NCBI GenBank assembly: GCA_964230255.1
Contig: CAXRGW010000057.1
Location: 1 to 51,068, forward strand
Direction of reading: 5' to 3'
DNA: 51,068 bases
Origin: Alteromonas_E sp964230255
Lineage (GTDB): Bacteria > Pseudomonadota > Gammaproteobacteria > Enterobacterales > Alteromonadaceae
A program made the position numbers and the translations under genes. Positions within the stretch are counted from its first letter, which is position 1; each line of letters starts with the position of its first letter. This document shows positions 1 to 8,839 of the stretch, one piece after another. The notes under the pieces are model-generated. The model worked only from the letters and a program-made list of their open reading frames with translations. It was not told the origin of the DNA and did not search any database.

Positions 1-840
1 CCAGGCGCTGGCTTACCCGACAATTATCGACGTTTTTTTGATCCCGAAAAGTATTTGATCATTGGATTTGATCAGCGCGGTTGTGGCAAAAGCACTCCAT
101 TTGCCGGTCTAAAACACAATACGACAGCTGATTTAGTCAATGATATTGAGCAAATTCGCCAACATTTAGATATTTCTGCATGGCTTTTGTTTGGTGGCTC
201 ATGGGGGTCAACCTTAGCGTTGGTCTATGCGATTCAACATTCACATTATATTTTAGGCGTGATACTACGCGGTACATTTTTGGCGCGAGAGCAAGATCGG
301 GATTGGTTTCTATGTCCTAGTGGTGGCGCGGCCAGTTTGTTTCCTGAAGACTACCAAAAATTTGCTGCATACTCAGGAGGCGCCGAGAGTGCAGATGATA
401 TTTGCGCGAATTATTACAAAGTTTTCAAACATGCAGATGAGCTCACCCAGGCACTCGCGCTAAAAGCTTGGTATGGCTGGGAAGAGCGTATATCACGCTT
501 GGTTCTGCCTCAAGCGTCAGCAATTGAAGAACATCACTTTCACGCTGTGAAAAGCTTGGCTTTATTAGAGTGCCACTACCTAAAGAATCATTGTTTCATT
601 GCTGAAAACTACATTCTTGAAAACATTGAAGCAATCGCCGACTTGCCGGGCACAATCGTGCATGGTCGGTATGACTTAATATGTAAGTCTGAAGGCGCAT
701 TTTCTTTACATCACAAGTGGCACAATAGCCGCTTACAAATTGTGCCCGATGCAGGCCACAGCACGTCAGAGAAAGGTATTATGCATGCGTTGTGTAAAGC
801 CACTGATGAATTCGCACGATTTGTACGCAGACGCTCATGA
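1..840 (+). CDS. pip: Proline iminopeptidase, 5' end cut by window edge
   Basis: Alpha/beta-hydrolase of peptidase family S33 that removes N-terminal proline from peptides in the cytoplasm. The frame stays open to the window edge, and the residues before codon 55 (P-G-A-G-L-P-D-N-Y) match the family's N-terminal oxyanion segment. The true start is therefore upstream, and the TTG at 55 is internal. Visible motifs are DQRGCGKS, the nucleophile elbow GGSWGS with the catalytic Ser, GRYD carrying the likely Asp, and DAGHS with the catalytic His. The gene overlaps dtd by 4 bp (ATGA), so the two are probably translationally coupled. The family assignment is firm; substrate preference is taken from the family. 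Confidence 0.93.
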   Translation, partial: PGAGLPDNYRRFFDPEKYLIIGFDQRGCGKSTPFAGLKHNTTADLVNDIEQIRQHLDISAWLLFGGSWGSTLALVYAIQHSHYILGVILRGTFLAREQDRDWFLCPSGGAASLFPEDYQKFAAYSGGAESADDICANYYKVFKHADELTQALALKAWYGWEERISRLVLPQASAIEEHHFHAVKSLALLECHYLKNHCFIAENYILENIEAIADLPGTIVHGRYDLICKSEGAFSLHHKWHNSRLQIVPDAGHSTSEKGIMHALCKATDEFARFVRRRS

Positions 841-1274
841 TAGGTCTGATCCAGCGGGTATCCAGCGCCAGTGTTACCGTAGATAATCAGATTATTGGCC
901 AGATCGATAAAGGTTTGTTGTTGTTGCTCGGTGTGGAACGAGAAGACACATCTGAGAGTGTCGATAAGTTACTGCATAAAATCCTTAACTACCGTATTTT
1001 TACCGATGAAAATGGCAAGATGAATTTGAATCTACAACACGCGGGTGGTGAGTTACTGATTGTTTCTCAGTTCACATTAGTGGCGGATACTCGCAAAGGT
1101 AATCGTCCCGGTTTTTCCCGTGGCGCAAGCCCCGAGTTAAGCAAAAAATTATATACAGAATTTGTAACAAAAGCGGATTCAGTAATTGGCACCGTAGCCT
1201 CTGGAGAATTTGGCGCAGACATGCAAGTAGCCTTGGTCAATGATGGTCCAGTAACCTTTTGGCTACAGGCCTAA
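837..1274 (+). CDS. dtd: D-aminoacyl-tRNA deacylase
   Basis: Hydrolyses D-amino acids (and glycine) mischarged onto tRNA, a cytoplasmic proofreading enzyme acting as a homodimer. The 145-residue length is normal. Both signature motifs are present: SQFTL at about residues 77-81 and the Gly-cisPro motif in NDGPVTFW near 135-142. The ATG overlaps the pip stop codon. In E. coli dtd is followed by yiiD, and a YiiD-type gene follows here too, which supports the call. Confidence 0.96.
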   Translation: MIGLIQRVSSASVTVDNQIIGQIDKGLLLLLGVEREDTSESVDKLLHKILNYRIFTDENGKMNLNLQHAGGELLIVSQFTLVADTRKGNRPGFSRGASPELSKKLYTEFVTKADSVIGTVASGEFGADMQVALVNDGPVTFWLQA

Positions 1275-1335
1275 CTTGCTGTTCGATCCGGCATAGGTTC
1301 TAATAGTGGGGTTATTCATAACTACTAGGCTACCT

Positions 1336-2244
1336 GTGTACAGAATTGCAACACCGGAAACTGAGGAAGACTTCACTCGCTATTACGACTTTCGTTGGCT
1401 GATATTACGCAAGCCATGGAACTACCCTCCCGGCTCAGAAAAAGACGAGTATGAAGGTGTTAGTGAGCATCGCATGATCCTGGACGGCAAAGGCGCTATC
1501 GTTGCCGTTGGCAGAGTCCATCTCAATACCTCTGAAGAAGCACAAGTAAGGCATATTGCAGTTTCCAGTGAGCACCAACGCAAAGGCCTTGGACAAATGA
1601 TGTTGTCAGCACTAGAGTCGGTTGCACGGCAACTCGGGGCGGAACGGTCTGTTACTAATAGCCGTGAAACCTCCATCGACTTTTTCCAGTCATGTGGCTA
1701 TCACATTGAAGCAGAAGCCCCCAATGAGCTCAATCAACTCAAGCGTAGCCAAATGGTGAAAGAGTTAACTGAGAGCAACGTACTTATGTTGCACCCTAAG
1801 TGGTGCAATGAATTACAGCAAACCTGGAGCGATACAATCCCAATTTCCGAGCATATGGGAATTAAGATTTATCAATACACCGGGCGTACCTTCGAAACGC
1901 GCGCGTCACTAAACAAGAATATAAATATTCACGGGACCATGTTCGCTGGTAGTATATTTTCACTCGCTACATTAACTGGTTGGGGAATGATCCATTTGCA
2001 GTTCAAGCAACAAGGTCTAGAAGGCGACATTGTGCTTGGTGATGGCGATATTCATTACCACAAACCCATCACCATGCAACCGCGAGCCCTGTGTAACATT
2101 GAGACCTTATCGGGCAAGTTTGATGCCTTGCGCAACGCTAAGAAGTGCCCCATTAAGGTACAAGTCGACATTTTAGATGGAGACACTCCTGTCGCGGAAT
2201 TCAAAGGTGTGTATTGGGTTTTACCCATTGAACCGACTACCTAA
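1336..2244 (+). CDS. YiiD-type protein: GNAT acetyltransferase fold fused to thioesterase (hotdog) domain
   Basis: About 302 residues. The N-terminal half is a GNAT domain: 'RHIAVSSEHQRKGLGQMM' has the R/QxxGxG acyl-CoA pyrophosphate loop. The C-terminal half resembles the YiiD C-terminal hotdog domain ('HGTMFAGSIFSLATLTGWG'). E. coli YiiD has the same architecture and, as I recall, has been reported as a malonyl-ACP decarboxylase (MadA) that helps start fatty-acid synthesis; that role is only inferred here. GTG 1336 is chosen because the protein then begins at the same point as the E. coli conserved region (MY..xTPETEEDFxRYY). An in-frame GTG at 1306 would add ten residues, and neither start has a strong ribosome site. 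The gene lies 12 bp before purT. Confidence 0.85.
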   Translation: MYRIATPETEEDFTRYYDFRWLILRKPWNYPPGSEKDEYEGVSEHRMILDGKGAIVAVGRVHLNTSEEAQVRHIAVSSEHQRKGLGQMMLSALESVARQLGAERSVTNSRETSIDFFQSCGYHIEAEAPNELNQLKRSQMVKELTESNVLMLHPKWCNELQQTWSDTIPISEHMGIKIYQYTGRTFETRASLNKNINIHGTMFAGSIFSLATLTGWGMIHLQFKQQGLEGDIVLGDGDIHYHKPITMQPRALCNIETLSGKFDALRNAKKCPIKVQVDILDGDTPVAEFKGVYWVLPIEPTT

Positions 2245-2256
2245 GAGCAAACAAAT

Positions 2257-3441
2257 ATGACTACCGTTGGAACGCCGTTTTCAGCATCGGCAAAACGCGT
2301 ATTGTTACTGGGCTCTGGTGAGCTCGGAAAAGAAGTTGTGTTGGAATTACAAAGACTCGGTTGCGAAGTAATTGCCTGCGACCGCTATGCAAATGCACCT
2401 GCTATGCAAGTTGCCGATCGCGCCCACGTATTCTCAATGCTCGATGCTGCGGAATTGCGCCGCGTTGTTGAGCTTGAGAAACCGGCGTTGATTGTGCCAG
2501 AAATTGAGGCGATAGCAACCAGCACTCTGGTCGAGTTAGAAACTGAGGGCTTTACTGTAGTGCCCAGTGCAAATGCCGCTAACCTGACAATGAATCGCGA
2601 GGGTATTCGTCGTCTTGCTAGTGAAACGTTAGCCATATCAACATCAGATTATCGTTTTGCTGCATCCAAGCAAGAGTTCATGGCAGCGATTGATTCGATT
2701 GGTTTCCCCTGCTTTGTAAAGCCCATAATGAGCTCTTCTGGCAAAGGCCAGTCACGGTTAACTGATGAAACGCACATTGATGCTGCTTGGGATTATGCTC
2801 AACAAGGTGGGCGGGCCGGCCAAGGTAAAGTGATTGTTGAAGCACAAGTCGATTTTGATTATGAGATTACCCTTCTGACAATTCAGCACGCACAAGGTGT
2901 CAGTTTTTGTGCGCCAATTGGACACCGTCAACAAGATGGTGACTATCGCGAGTCTTGGCAACCACAAGTGATACCAGAAGCGGCGTTACTGCAAGCACAA
3001 GCCATCGCCAGTAAAGTTACCGAAGCACTCGGTGGTTGGGGCCTGTTTGGCGTAGAGTTATTTGTTCGTGGAGAAGAGGTGATCTTCAGCGAAGTATCAC
3101 CTCGTCCTCACGATACTGGTCTCGTGACCTTAATTTCTCAATCGCTATCAGAGTTTGCATTGCACGCTCGTGCAATTTTAGGTCTACCAATCCCCAACAT
3201 ACGTCAACACGGCCCAAGTGCATCAGCCGTGATCCTGGTATCGGGTGAAAGTAGCGATATTTCCTATAGCAATCTCGATAAAGCGTTACAGCAGGCTGAT
3301 ACTCAACTGCGTTTGTTCGGCAAACCTGAAGTAAGTGGCACTCGACGAATGGGAGTCGCGTTGGCAATCGATAACTCAATAGAGGATGCAATTGATAAAG
3401 CCAAGCAGACGGCAAATTTAGTCAAAGTTGTCTGTAAGTAA
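2257..3441 (+). CDS. purT: Formate-dependent GAR transformylase (phosphoribosylglycinamide formyltransferase 2)
   Basis: ATP-grasp enzyme that makes formyl-GAR from GAR, formate and ATP, the folate-independent version of the third step of purine synthesis. Its 394 residues are close to the family's usual 392. Seen: N-terminal nucleotide-binding segment 'LLLGSGELGKEVVLELQRLG', ATP-grasp phosphate loop 'KPIMSSSGKGQS', and metal/ATP site 'FSEVSPRPHDTG'. It is 12 bp downstream of the YiiD-like gene and probably co-transcribed with it. A hairpin terminator follows at 3461. Confidence 0.96.
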   Translation: MTTVGTPFSASAKRVLLLGSGELGKEVVLELQRLGCEVIACDRYANAPAMQVADRAHVFSMLDAAELRRVVELEKPALIVPEIEAIATSTLVELETEGFTVVPSANAANLTMNREGIRRLASETLAISTSDYRFAASKQEFMAAIDSIGFPCFVKPIMSSSGKGQSRLTDETHIDAAWDYAQQGGRAGQGKVIVEAQVDFDYEITLLTIQHAQGVSFCAPIGHRQQDGDYRESWQPQVIPEAALLQAQAIASKVTEALGGWGLFGVELFVRGEEVIFSEVSPRPHDTGLVTLISQSLSEFALHARAILGLPIPNIRQHGPSASAVILVSGESSDISYSNLDKALQQADTQLRLFGKPEVSGTRRMGVALAIDNSIEDAIDKAKQTANLVKVVCK

Positions 3442-3460
3442 ACGCGGAGACTGCAGATAC

Positions 3461-3489
3461 AAAAAAGCCGGCATTGACGCCGGCTTTTT
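3461..3489. terminator. Bidirectional Rho-independent terminator between purT and rpoH
   Basis: Perfect 6-bp G+C stem GCCGGC / GCCGGC with loop ATTGAC, flanked by a run of A on the left and T on the right. It can therefore end transcription from purT (+) and from rpoH (-), which converge here. Confidence 0.93.
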
Positions 3490-3506
3490 CAATTCGTATT
3501 AAGCAG

Positions 3507-4361
3507 TTATGCAGCCATAGCCGCATGCAGCTTTTTCATTGCATTCTTTTCTATTTGACGAACGCGCTCTGCCGACACCTGATATTTATCAGCTAGATCT
3601 TGTAAAGTAGTTTTGTCGTCAGATAACCAACGTGTTTCGATGATTTCCTGACTGCGTGCATCAAGGGTTTTGATAGCAGCATAAAGACGCTTAGACGCGC
3701 GTTGATCCCAATTGCTATCAATCACGTCTTGTTCAACGTCTGCAGTTTTATCTTCCAGGTATTGCACGGGAGCAAAACTACCACTTTCGTCATCGTCAGC
3801 GGAGAGGTCAAATGCTTGATCTTGACTACTCATACGCGCTTCCATCTGGAGCACTTCTTTGGTACTTACACCCAATTCATCAGCAACTTGCTGAACTTCT
3901 TCGTGAGTGAACCAACCTAAGCGCTTCTTCGCTTTGCGTAGGTTGAAGAAAAGCTTGCGCTGGGCTTTAGTAGTCGCGACTTTAACGATACGCCAGTTCT
4001 TCAAAACGAACTCATGGATCTCTGCTTTGATCCAATGTACCGCGAATGATACCAAGCGAACGCCCACAGATGGGTCAAAACGCTTAACCGCTTTCATTAG
4101 GCCAATATTGCCCTCTTGAATTAAATCGGCTTGGGGAAGTCCGTACCCCGAATATGATTTAGCAATGTGCACGACAAAGCGCAGGTGAGACATCACCAGC
4201 TTACGCGCCGCGCCTAAATCTTCGTCATCACGCAAACGGACTGCAAGTTCCCGCTCTTCTTCAGCTGTTAGCATGTCAATGCCGCTAACCGCTTGAATGT
4301 AGCTCTCGATACTGCCACTGAGAGGAACAGTTAATGCCATTGATTGCATTTGTGAACTCAT
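3507..4361 (-). CDS. rpoH: RNA polymerase heat-shock sigma factor sigma-32
   Basis: Directs RNA polymerase to heat-shock promoters. The 284 residues match the family length. Seen: region 2 'DLIQEGNIGLMKAVKRFDP', the RpoH box QRKLFFNLRK at residues 134-143 (diagnostic for RpoH and involved in FtsH/DnaK control), and region 4.2 helix-turn-helix 'VSAERVRQIEKNAMKKL'. Start ATG 4361 has a good ribosome site (TGAGGT, 5-6 nt spacing). In E. coli rpoH follows ftsX; here ftsX is 9.5 kb away on the same strand. A possible sigma-E-like promoter is listed separately. Confidence 0.97.
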   Translation of the reverse strand: MSSQMQSMALTVPLSGSIESYIQAVSGIDMLTAEEERELAVRLRDDEDLGAARKLVMSHLRFVVHIAKSYSGYGLPQADLIQEGNIGLMKAVKRFDPSVGVRLVSFAVHWIKAEIHEFVLKNWRIVKVATTKAQRKLFFNLRKAKKRLGWFTHEEVQQVADELGVSTKEVLQMEARMSSQDQAFDLSADDDESGSFAPVQYLEDKTADVEQDVIDSNWDQRASKRLYAAIKTLDARSQEIIETRWLSDDKTTLQDLADKYQVSAERVRQIEKNAMKKLHAAMAA

Positions 4362-4502
4362 TTGTTACCTCATAAATAGATGCCGGAGTGTAGCAAAGCT
4401 ACGAACACAAAACTAGATTGATATACGCTGTTGGCCCGAAATCCGGTCAATTATTTAAATAATCCCTGTCAATTGATAGGTAATTGGGCCTCTTATCCAT
4501 AT

Positions 4503-4533
4503 ATCAAGACCCTAAATGATAGAAAAAAGTTTC
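4503..4533 (-). promoter_or_regulatory. Possible sigma-E-like promoter upstream of rpoH
   Basis: Reading toward rpoH, GAAACTT (4533-4527) is followed after 17 nt by TCTTGAT (4509-4503). The E. coli rpoH P3 sigma-E promoter has GAACTT, 16 nt, TCTGAT. The -10 match here needs one extra T, so this is suggestive only. Confidence 0.25.
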
Positions 4534-4567
4534 ATCTTCTATGACTACAGGCGAAAAGTCGGCATAA

Positions 4568-4584
4568 TGTCTAGTCTTTAGACA
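4568..4584. promoter_or_regulatory. Short inverted repeat just upstream of the first EAL-HDOD gene
   Basis: TGTCTA, 5 nt, TAGACA: a perfect 6-bp inverted repeat 25-41 bp before the ATG at 4609 and overlapping a possible -10 box (TAATGT, 4565-4570). It could be a repressor site, but the arms are short. Confidence 0.3.
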
Positions 4585-4608
4585 AATAAGCGCAAGAAAA
4601 CTGAACCG

Positions 4609-5832
4609 ATGTTTGCCTACGTAGCTCGTCAACCGATAGTTGACAATAACAAAAAGGTTTTTGCCTACGAACTGTTGTTTCGCGACAGCGAACAAAATTG
4701 TTTCCCGGAAATCCCGGCTGATGAAGCTACCTCAAAGATACTAACTGGAAATCATCTGTCGCTAGGCATCGATGAGATCAGCTGCAATAAAAAAGCGTTT
4801 ATCAACTTCCATCAAGATACGCTGCAATATCGCTTTCCTACATCTCTGGATGCGAACGAAGTTGTGATTGAAATCGTCGAGACGGTTAACGTTACTCGCG
4901 AGCTTTTCACCGCTTGTAAACACATCGCCAATCTTGGTTATCACCTCGCCTTGGATGACTACGACTTTTCCACTAAGTGGGACGAATTTTTACCTATCGT
5001 GCGCTATGTGAAAGTAGACATCCAACAACACGATATCGAAGAAGTAAAACTGCATATAGACAAGCTCAAGGCTACGAAAGCTATTTTAATCGCAGAAAAA
5101 GTCGAAACCCACGAAGAATTTGACGCCTATAACGCGCTTGATTTTGATTACTTTCAAGGCTATTTCTTGGCCAAGCCTGAAATAGTAAGAAATAAGCAAT
5201 TAGGTGTATCAAAGCTATCTTTACTAGAACTTGTCGCCGTTAGTTCTAGCGTCAATTTTGATTACGACAAGGTCAATAACGTGCTACAACGCGACGTAGG
5301 GCTGTCATACATGCTTTTGCGTTTTATCAATAATCCATTGTTTAACAAACGCAATAAAATCAAATCGCTGCGCCATGCACTCACCTATATGGGTGAGATA
5401 GAAGTGAAAAAGTTTATTGCATTGTTGGCCTTGGCTAATTTGAGCGAAGGCAAACCCATTGAACTGATGCATATGTCATTAGTGCGTGCGAAGTTCTGTG
5501 AATTAATGTCACTCTTTTTAAAAGAGAAAGAAAATCCACCTACTGGGTTCTTAACGGGTTTATTTTCGTTACTCGATTCAATTTTGGATCAAACAATGCC
5601 GGTACTGGTGGAAAAGATACCATTGGCCGATAATGTAAAAGGAGCTTTGGTTGGTAATGAAAATTTATTGCGCGAGTGTGTTGATATTGCACGTGCGTTC
5701 GAAGTCGGAAATTGGCCGTCAGTCGAGCGCTTCTCCAAACGCCATGAAATAGATATAAATTTACTTCACAGTTTCTACAACGAAGCGATAAAATGGGGGC
5801 ATGCAATGAAACAAAGTGCCCTAGACGGATAA
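4609..5832 (+). CDS. EAL-HDOD signalling protein (YuxH/CdgJ type), first of tandem pair
   Basis: 407 residues: an EAL-like domain (about 1-195) and an HDOD domain (about 200-400). CdgJ-type proteins influence motility and c-di-GMP signalling in Vibrio. Residues aligned by eye with the EAL active site are kept: E21 (YELLFR), N66, E88 and E91, D116-D117, K135, E163 and E166, and Q183 in FQGYF. The loop after DD is 'YDFSTKW' rather than the usual FGTG, so activity is uncertain. There is no membrane segment. Its close paralogue begins 22 bp downstream, suggesting an operon born by duplication. Confidence 0.88.
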   Translation: MFAYVARQPIVDNNKKVFAYELLFRDSEQNCFPEIPADEATSKILTGNHLSLGIDEISCNKKAFINFHQDTLQYRFPTSLDANEVVIEIVETVNVTRELFTACKHIANLGYHLALDDYDFSTKWDEFLPIVRYVKVDIQQHDIEEVKLHIDKLKATKAILIAEKVETHEEFDAYNALDFDYFQGYFLAKPEIVRNKQLGVSKLSLLELVAVSSSVNFDYDKVNNVLQRDVGLSYMLLRFINNPLFNKRNKIKSLRHALTYMGEIEVKKFIALLALANLSEGKPIELMHMSLVRAKFCELMSLFLKEKENPPTGFLTGLFSLLDSILDQTMPVLVEKIPLADNVKGALVGNENLLRECVDIARAFEVGNWPSVERFSKRHEIDINLLHSFYNEAIKWGHAMKQSALDG

Positions 5833-5854
5833 GTATAAAAAGGATTAATACAAC

Positions 5855-7105
5855 ATGTTTGCGTTTGTAGCACGACACCCAATCCTCAATAAAGAGAAAG
5901 ATGTTTACGCCTATGAACTCGTCTTCAGAGATGGCAAAGAGGGTGCGTTACCAGTCAACGATGAGCGTAAGTCCAATTATGTACCTGAACACTTTCACGC
6001 GTTAGGCTTGGACGACATATCTGGGGATAAAAAGTCATTTGTAAACCTAAACCCCGAGACGCTTTTACGAGGCGTGCCTCCAATATTGGATCCCGATCGT
6101 GTGATTATCGAGCTAAGCCGTGATCCATGCGGTGATTTAGGCTTAGTAGAAGCCTGCAAGCATGCTAAAAACTTAGGTTTTCAGCTAGCGCTGGCCGATC
6201 CGCAGTTACTCCAACGCAAAACCGGAGTGCCTTCGCTTGTTGATATAGTTAAAATCGATTTGCAATCCTACCGCTTAGATATCTTAGAGCACCAACTGCC
6301 GCGACTGTCAGACTCCAATTTGCAGCTAGTGGCTGAAGCGGTAAATACTTATGAAGACTTTGCCAATTCTCAGTCTTTGGGCTTTCAGTTATTCCAAGGC
6401 TATTTCTTCGCGAAACCCGAAGCGCGCTTACAACGCGACTTACCAGCGAGCAAACTGACGCTAGTAGACTTAATGGGCGAAAGCAGCAGCGCTGAATTTA
6501 ATTTTGAACGGATTAATCAGATAATCGAGCGCGATGCGGCTTTATCGTATTTACTCTTGCGATTTATCAATAATCCATTGATAAACAAGCGCTACAAAAT
6601 TAGCTCTTTGCGTCATGCCCTAAATTACATGGGCGAAGTAGAAATCAAGAAATTTATCGCCCTATTATCTCTGGCGAACCTCAGCGATGAAAAGCCTCTA
6701 GAATTAACCCATATGTCCTTGGTACGCGCCAAGTTCTTTGATCTATTATCCCAGCGCCGACAGCTTCGCACTGATCCTCCTATCGGTTTCCTGATTGGTT
6801 TGTTCTCGCTACTCGATGCTTTACTGGATCAAGAGCTCGCCGATATTTTGCATCAATTGCCATTGGCTGAGGGTGTTAACCAAGGCCTACTCGGGCAGGA
6901 CCAAGAGTTCGTAAACTATTTCATACTAGTTCGCGCATTTGAAAGTGGCTTATGGCTCAACGTGATCAAAGTCGCCAAAGCCTTGGAAATCGACCAAAAA
7001 GAGCTTCACGGTTTGTACAATCAAGCGATAGTGTGGGGCAATGGAGTCAGACAAATCCTGTCTTCGAGCTTCCCTGTACGGAAGGTTACGCCTAATACTA
7101 TTTAA
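5855..7105 (+). CDS. EAL-HDOD signalling protein, second of tandem pair; EAL active site degenerate
   Basis: 416 residues with the same architecture as the upstream gene and long shared stretches in the HDOD part, such as 'LRFINNPLINKRYKISSLRH' against 'LRFINNPLFNKRNKIKSLRH'. E21, N64, E86, K133 and E161 remain. The second Glu of ExxE is R89, the DD pair is A114-D115, and the Glu after the AE pair is N164. It therefore probably cannot hydrolyse c-di-GMP and may act as a binding or scaffold subunit. It ends 25 bp from the convergent response regulator gene. Confidence 0.87.
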   Translation: MFAFVARHPILNKEKDVYAYELVFRDGKEGALPVNDERKSNYVPEHFHALGLDDISGDKKSFVNLNPETLLRGVPPILDPDRVIIELSRDPCGDLGLVEACKHAKNLGFQLALADPQLLQRKTGVPSLVDIVKIDLQSYRLDILEHQLPRLSDSNLQLVAEAVNTYEDFANSQSLGFQLFQGYFFAKPEARLQRDLPASKLTLVDLMGESSSAEFNFERINQIIERDAALSYLLLRFINNPLINKRYKISSLRHALNYMGEVEIKKFIALLSLANLSDEKPLELTHMSLVRAKFFDLLSQRRQLRTDPPIGFLIGLFSLLDALLDQELADILHQLPLAEGVNQGLLGQDQEFVNYFILVRAFESGLWLNVIKVAKALEIDQKELHGLYNQAIVWGNGVRQILSSSFPVRKVTPNTI

Positions 7106-7130
7106 CTGACCTGGACTCGCTTTAGTATCA

Positions 7131-7742
7131 CTAGAGCCATCCTTTTTGACGTGCAATTCGAGCGGCATCCACCCGGTTGGATGCATCCAGCTTAGCGATT
7201 GCCTCAGAGAGGTAATTACGCACAGTGCCTTCGGACAAAAATAGCTGTTGTGCCACTTGTTTGGTTGGCAAACCATCAGCGACTAACTTCAAAGCGGTGC
7301 GCTCTTTATCGGTTAATGGGTTGGGTGAATCCCATGCGACACTAATCAACTCAGGGTCGACGACTTTGCCACCCATCATCACTTTGCGGATGGCTTTAAC
7401 CAACTCTTCGCTGGGCGCATCTTTTAATAAGTAGCCTTTGACACCAAACGCCATAGCGCGCTGTAAATAGCCTGAACGCGCAAATGTAGTGAGCACGATG
7501 ACTTTGGTTGCAGATTTTTGCGTAAATAAGACTTGAGCTACATCTAACCCTGTTTTCCCAGGCATTTCGATGTCAGTCAACAGAATATCTGGTTGGTGCT
7601 GTTCAACGAGTTGTAACGCTTCGTCGCCATTGTGTCCCTTGGCGACAACACGAATATCGCTCTCTAATTCCAACAGGGCACTTAAAGCACCGAGTAGCAT
7701 TCCTTGGTCTTCAGCGATAACAATTCGAATCGGTTCAACCAC
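7131..7742 (-). CDS. NarL/DesR-type response regulator
   Basis: 203 residues: receiver domain with phospho-acceptor D57 ('LLTDIEMPG') and acidic pair E11-D12, then a LuxR-type helix-turn-helix ('LTDKERTALKLVADGLPTKQ'). It starts at a GTG overlapping the kinase gene by 8 bp, with a strong GGAGG ribosome site inside the kinase coding region. It is the last gene of the ABC-amidohydrolase-kinase-regulator unit. The inverted repeat at 12374-12402 is a natural candidate target. Confidence 0.93.
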   Translation of the reverse strand: MVEPIRIVIAEDQGMLLGALSALLELESDIRVVAKGHNGDEALQLVEQHQPDILLTDIEMPGKTGLDVAQVLFTQKSATKVIVLTTFARSGYLQRAMAFGVKGYLLKDAPSEELVKAIRKVMMGGKVVDPELISVAWDSPNPLTDKERTALKLVADGLPTKQVAQQLFLSEGTVRNYLSEAIAKLDASNRVDAARIARQKGWL

Positions 7743-8835
7743 AGGGAACCTCCAACGATACCGCTAAGCCTTTATCAGCACTGACCTTTACTTTTCCCTG
7801 CAACGCCTCTATTCGCTCGCGAATACCGGCTAAACCATTGCCCTCTACAACTTCCTCCGCACTGCCATCATCATTTACATCGACTTGAATATTTACGCTG
7901 TCTTGTAAAACTACTATCTCACAGCGGCTGGCATTTGCATGTTTTACAACGTTATTGACCAGTTCTCGCAACGCCAACCCCAATGCCGCACTAATTTCTT
8001 CGTCCAGATTATCCAGCTCAACGCGAGTCTCGCATTCAATGTCAGCGGCGGCGAGCAGCGCTCTAGCTTGGTCAATTTCACTGTTTAGATCTTTGCGACG
8101 ATACCCTGTCACAGCATCGCGTACTTGCGCCAAAGCCTCTCTACTGATCGACTCCAACTCAGCGACTTCTTGTTGAGCGCGCTCCAAATCGTGTTCGAAC
8201 AGCTTTTTCGCCAACTGTGCTTTCATGGTAATCATCGAAAAGGTATGCCCAATCAGGTCATGCAAATCACGCGCTATTCGCTCTCTCTCAGCGGTTTCTG
8301 CCAACTTCTTAATTTGCGTTTCGGACAGTTTGAGCTGCGCGTTTTTGGCATTAATTTCGTAAAAATAAATGTTGCTGCCACCGATCAACATGACAAAAAA
8401 TATTGCAGGCGCATAAAAAAATACCGGCAGGCTCATCAGCCAACTCTGGATTGCGATTAACATAACAATCATGCCAATCACTACAAAGCCTAATCGGGGC
8501 TTGCCCAAGCCTGAGCAAAATGCTGCGGCATAGACCATAAAAACACTGGCACCAGGATTGATATGCGTTTGTATGGCACCTAACGCCCAAATCGCAAAAA
8601 TGTAAAACAGTAGCAAGCGCGGATTAACCCAATATGCGCGAAAATACATAAATAGGAACAGTGGCACAGTAAAATGTGCGAGTATCAGCTTGAATTCGTT
8701 ATTACTGCCAAGCGGTACAAACCAAAAATTGAAGTAATAAATACCCAAGTAGGCCAGCCAAACGTAAGGCATATAGCCTAAGTTTTTACGCTGCGGCAAC
8801 AGTCGATGGTGAATACTCAGTAGTAGTGCTTGCAT
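7735..8835 (-). CDS. DesK-like membrane sensor histidine kinase
   Basis: 366 residues from ATG 8835; a TTG at 8850 would add five but overlaps the upstream gene. Five or so hydrophobic segments (about residues 20-160) are followed by a short coiled coil and a HisKA_3 dimerisation domain with the H-box 'RIARDLHDLIGHTFS' (His about 192). The HATPase domain is typical of this class ('ALRELVNNVVKHANAS', G-box 'GNGLAGIRERIEAL'). There is no large periplasmic domain, so it probably senses the membrane or the adjacent transporter, as in the B. subtilis YvfRSTU and DesK groups. It starts 4 bp after the amidohydrolase stop. Confidence 0.92.
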   Translation of the reverse strand: MQALLLSIHHRLLPQRKNLGYMPYVWLAYLGIYYFNFWFVPLGSNNEFKLILAHFTVPLFLFMYFRAYWVNPRLLLFYIFAIWALGAIQTHINPGASVFMVYAAAFCSGLGKPRLGFVVIGMIVMLIAIQSWLMSLPVFFYAPAIFFVMLIGGSNIYFYEINAKNAQLKLSETQIKKLAETAERERIARDLHDLIGHTFSMITMKAQLAKKLFEHDLERAQQEVAELESISREALAQVRDAVTGYRRKDLNSEIDQARALLAAADIECETRVELDNLDEEISAALGLALRELVNNVVKHANASRCEIVVLQDSVNIQVDVNDDGSAEEVVEGNGLAGIRERIEALQGKVKVSADKGLAVSLEVPCG

Positions 8836-8839
8836 GACG

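Noticed and set aside
5540..5878. 112-codon open frame on the minus strand inside the EAL-HDOD genes
   Set aside because: It is a shadow of well-supported coding sequence on the plus strand, has no family features and spans the end of one gene and the start of the next.
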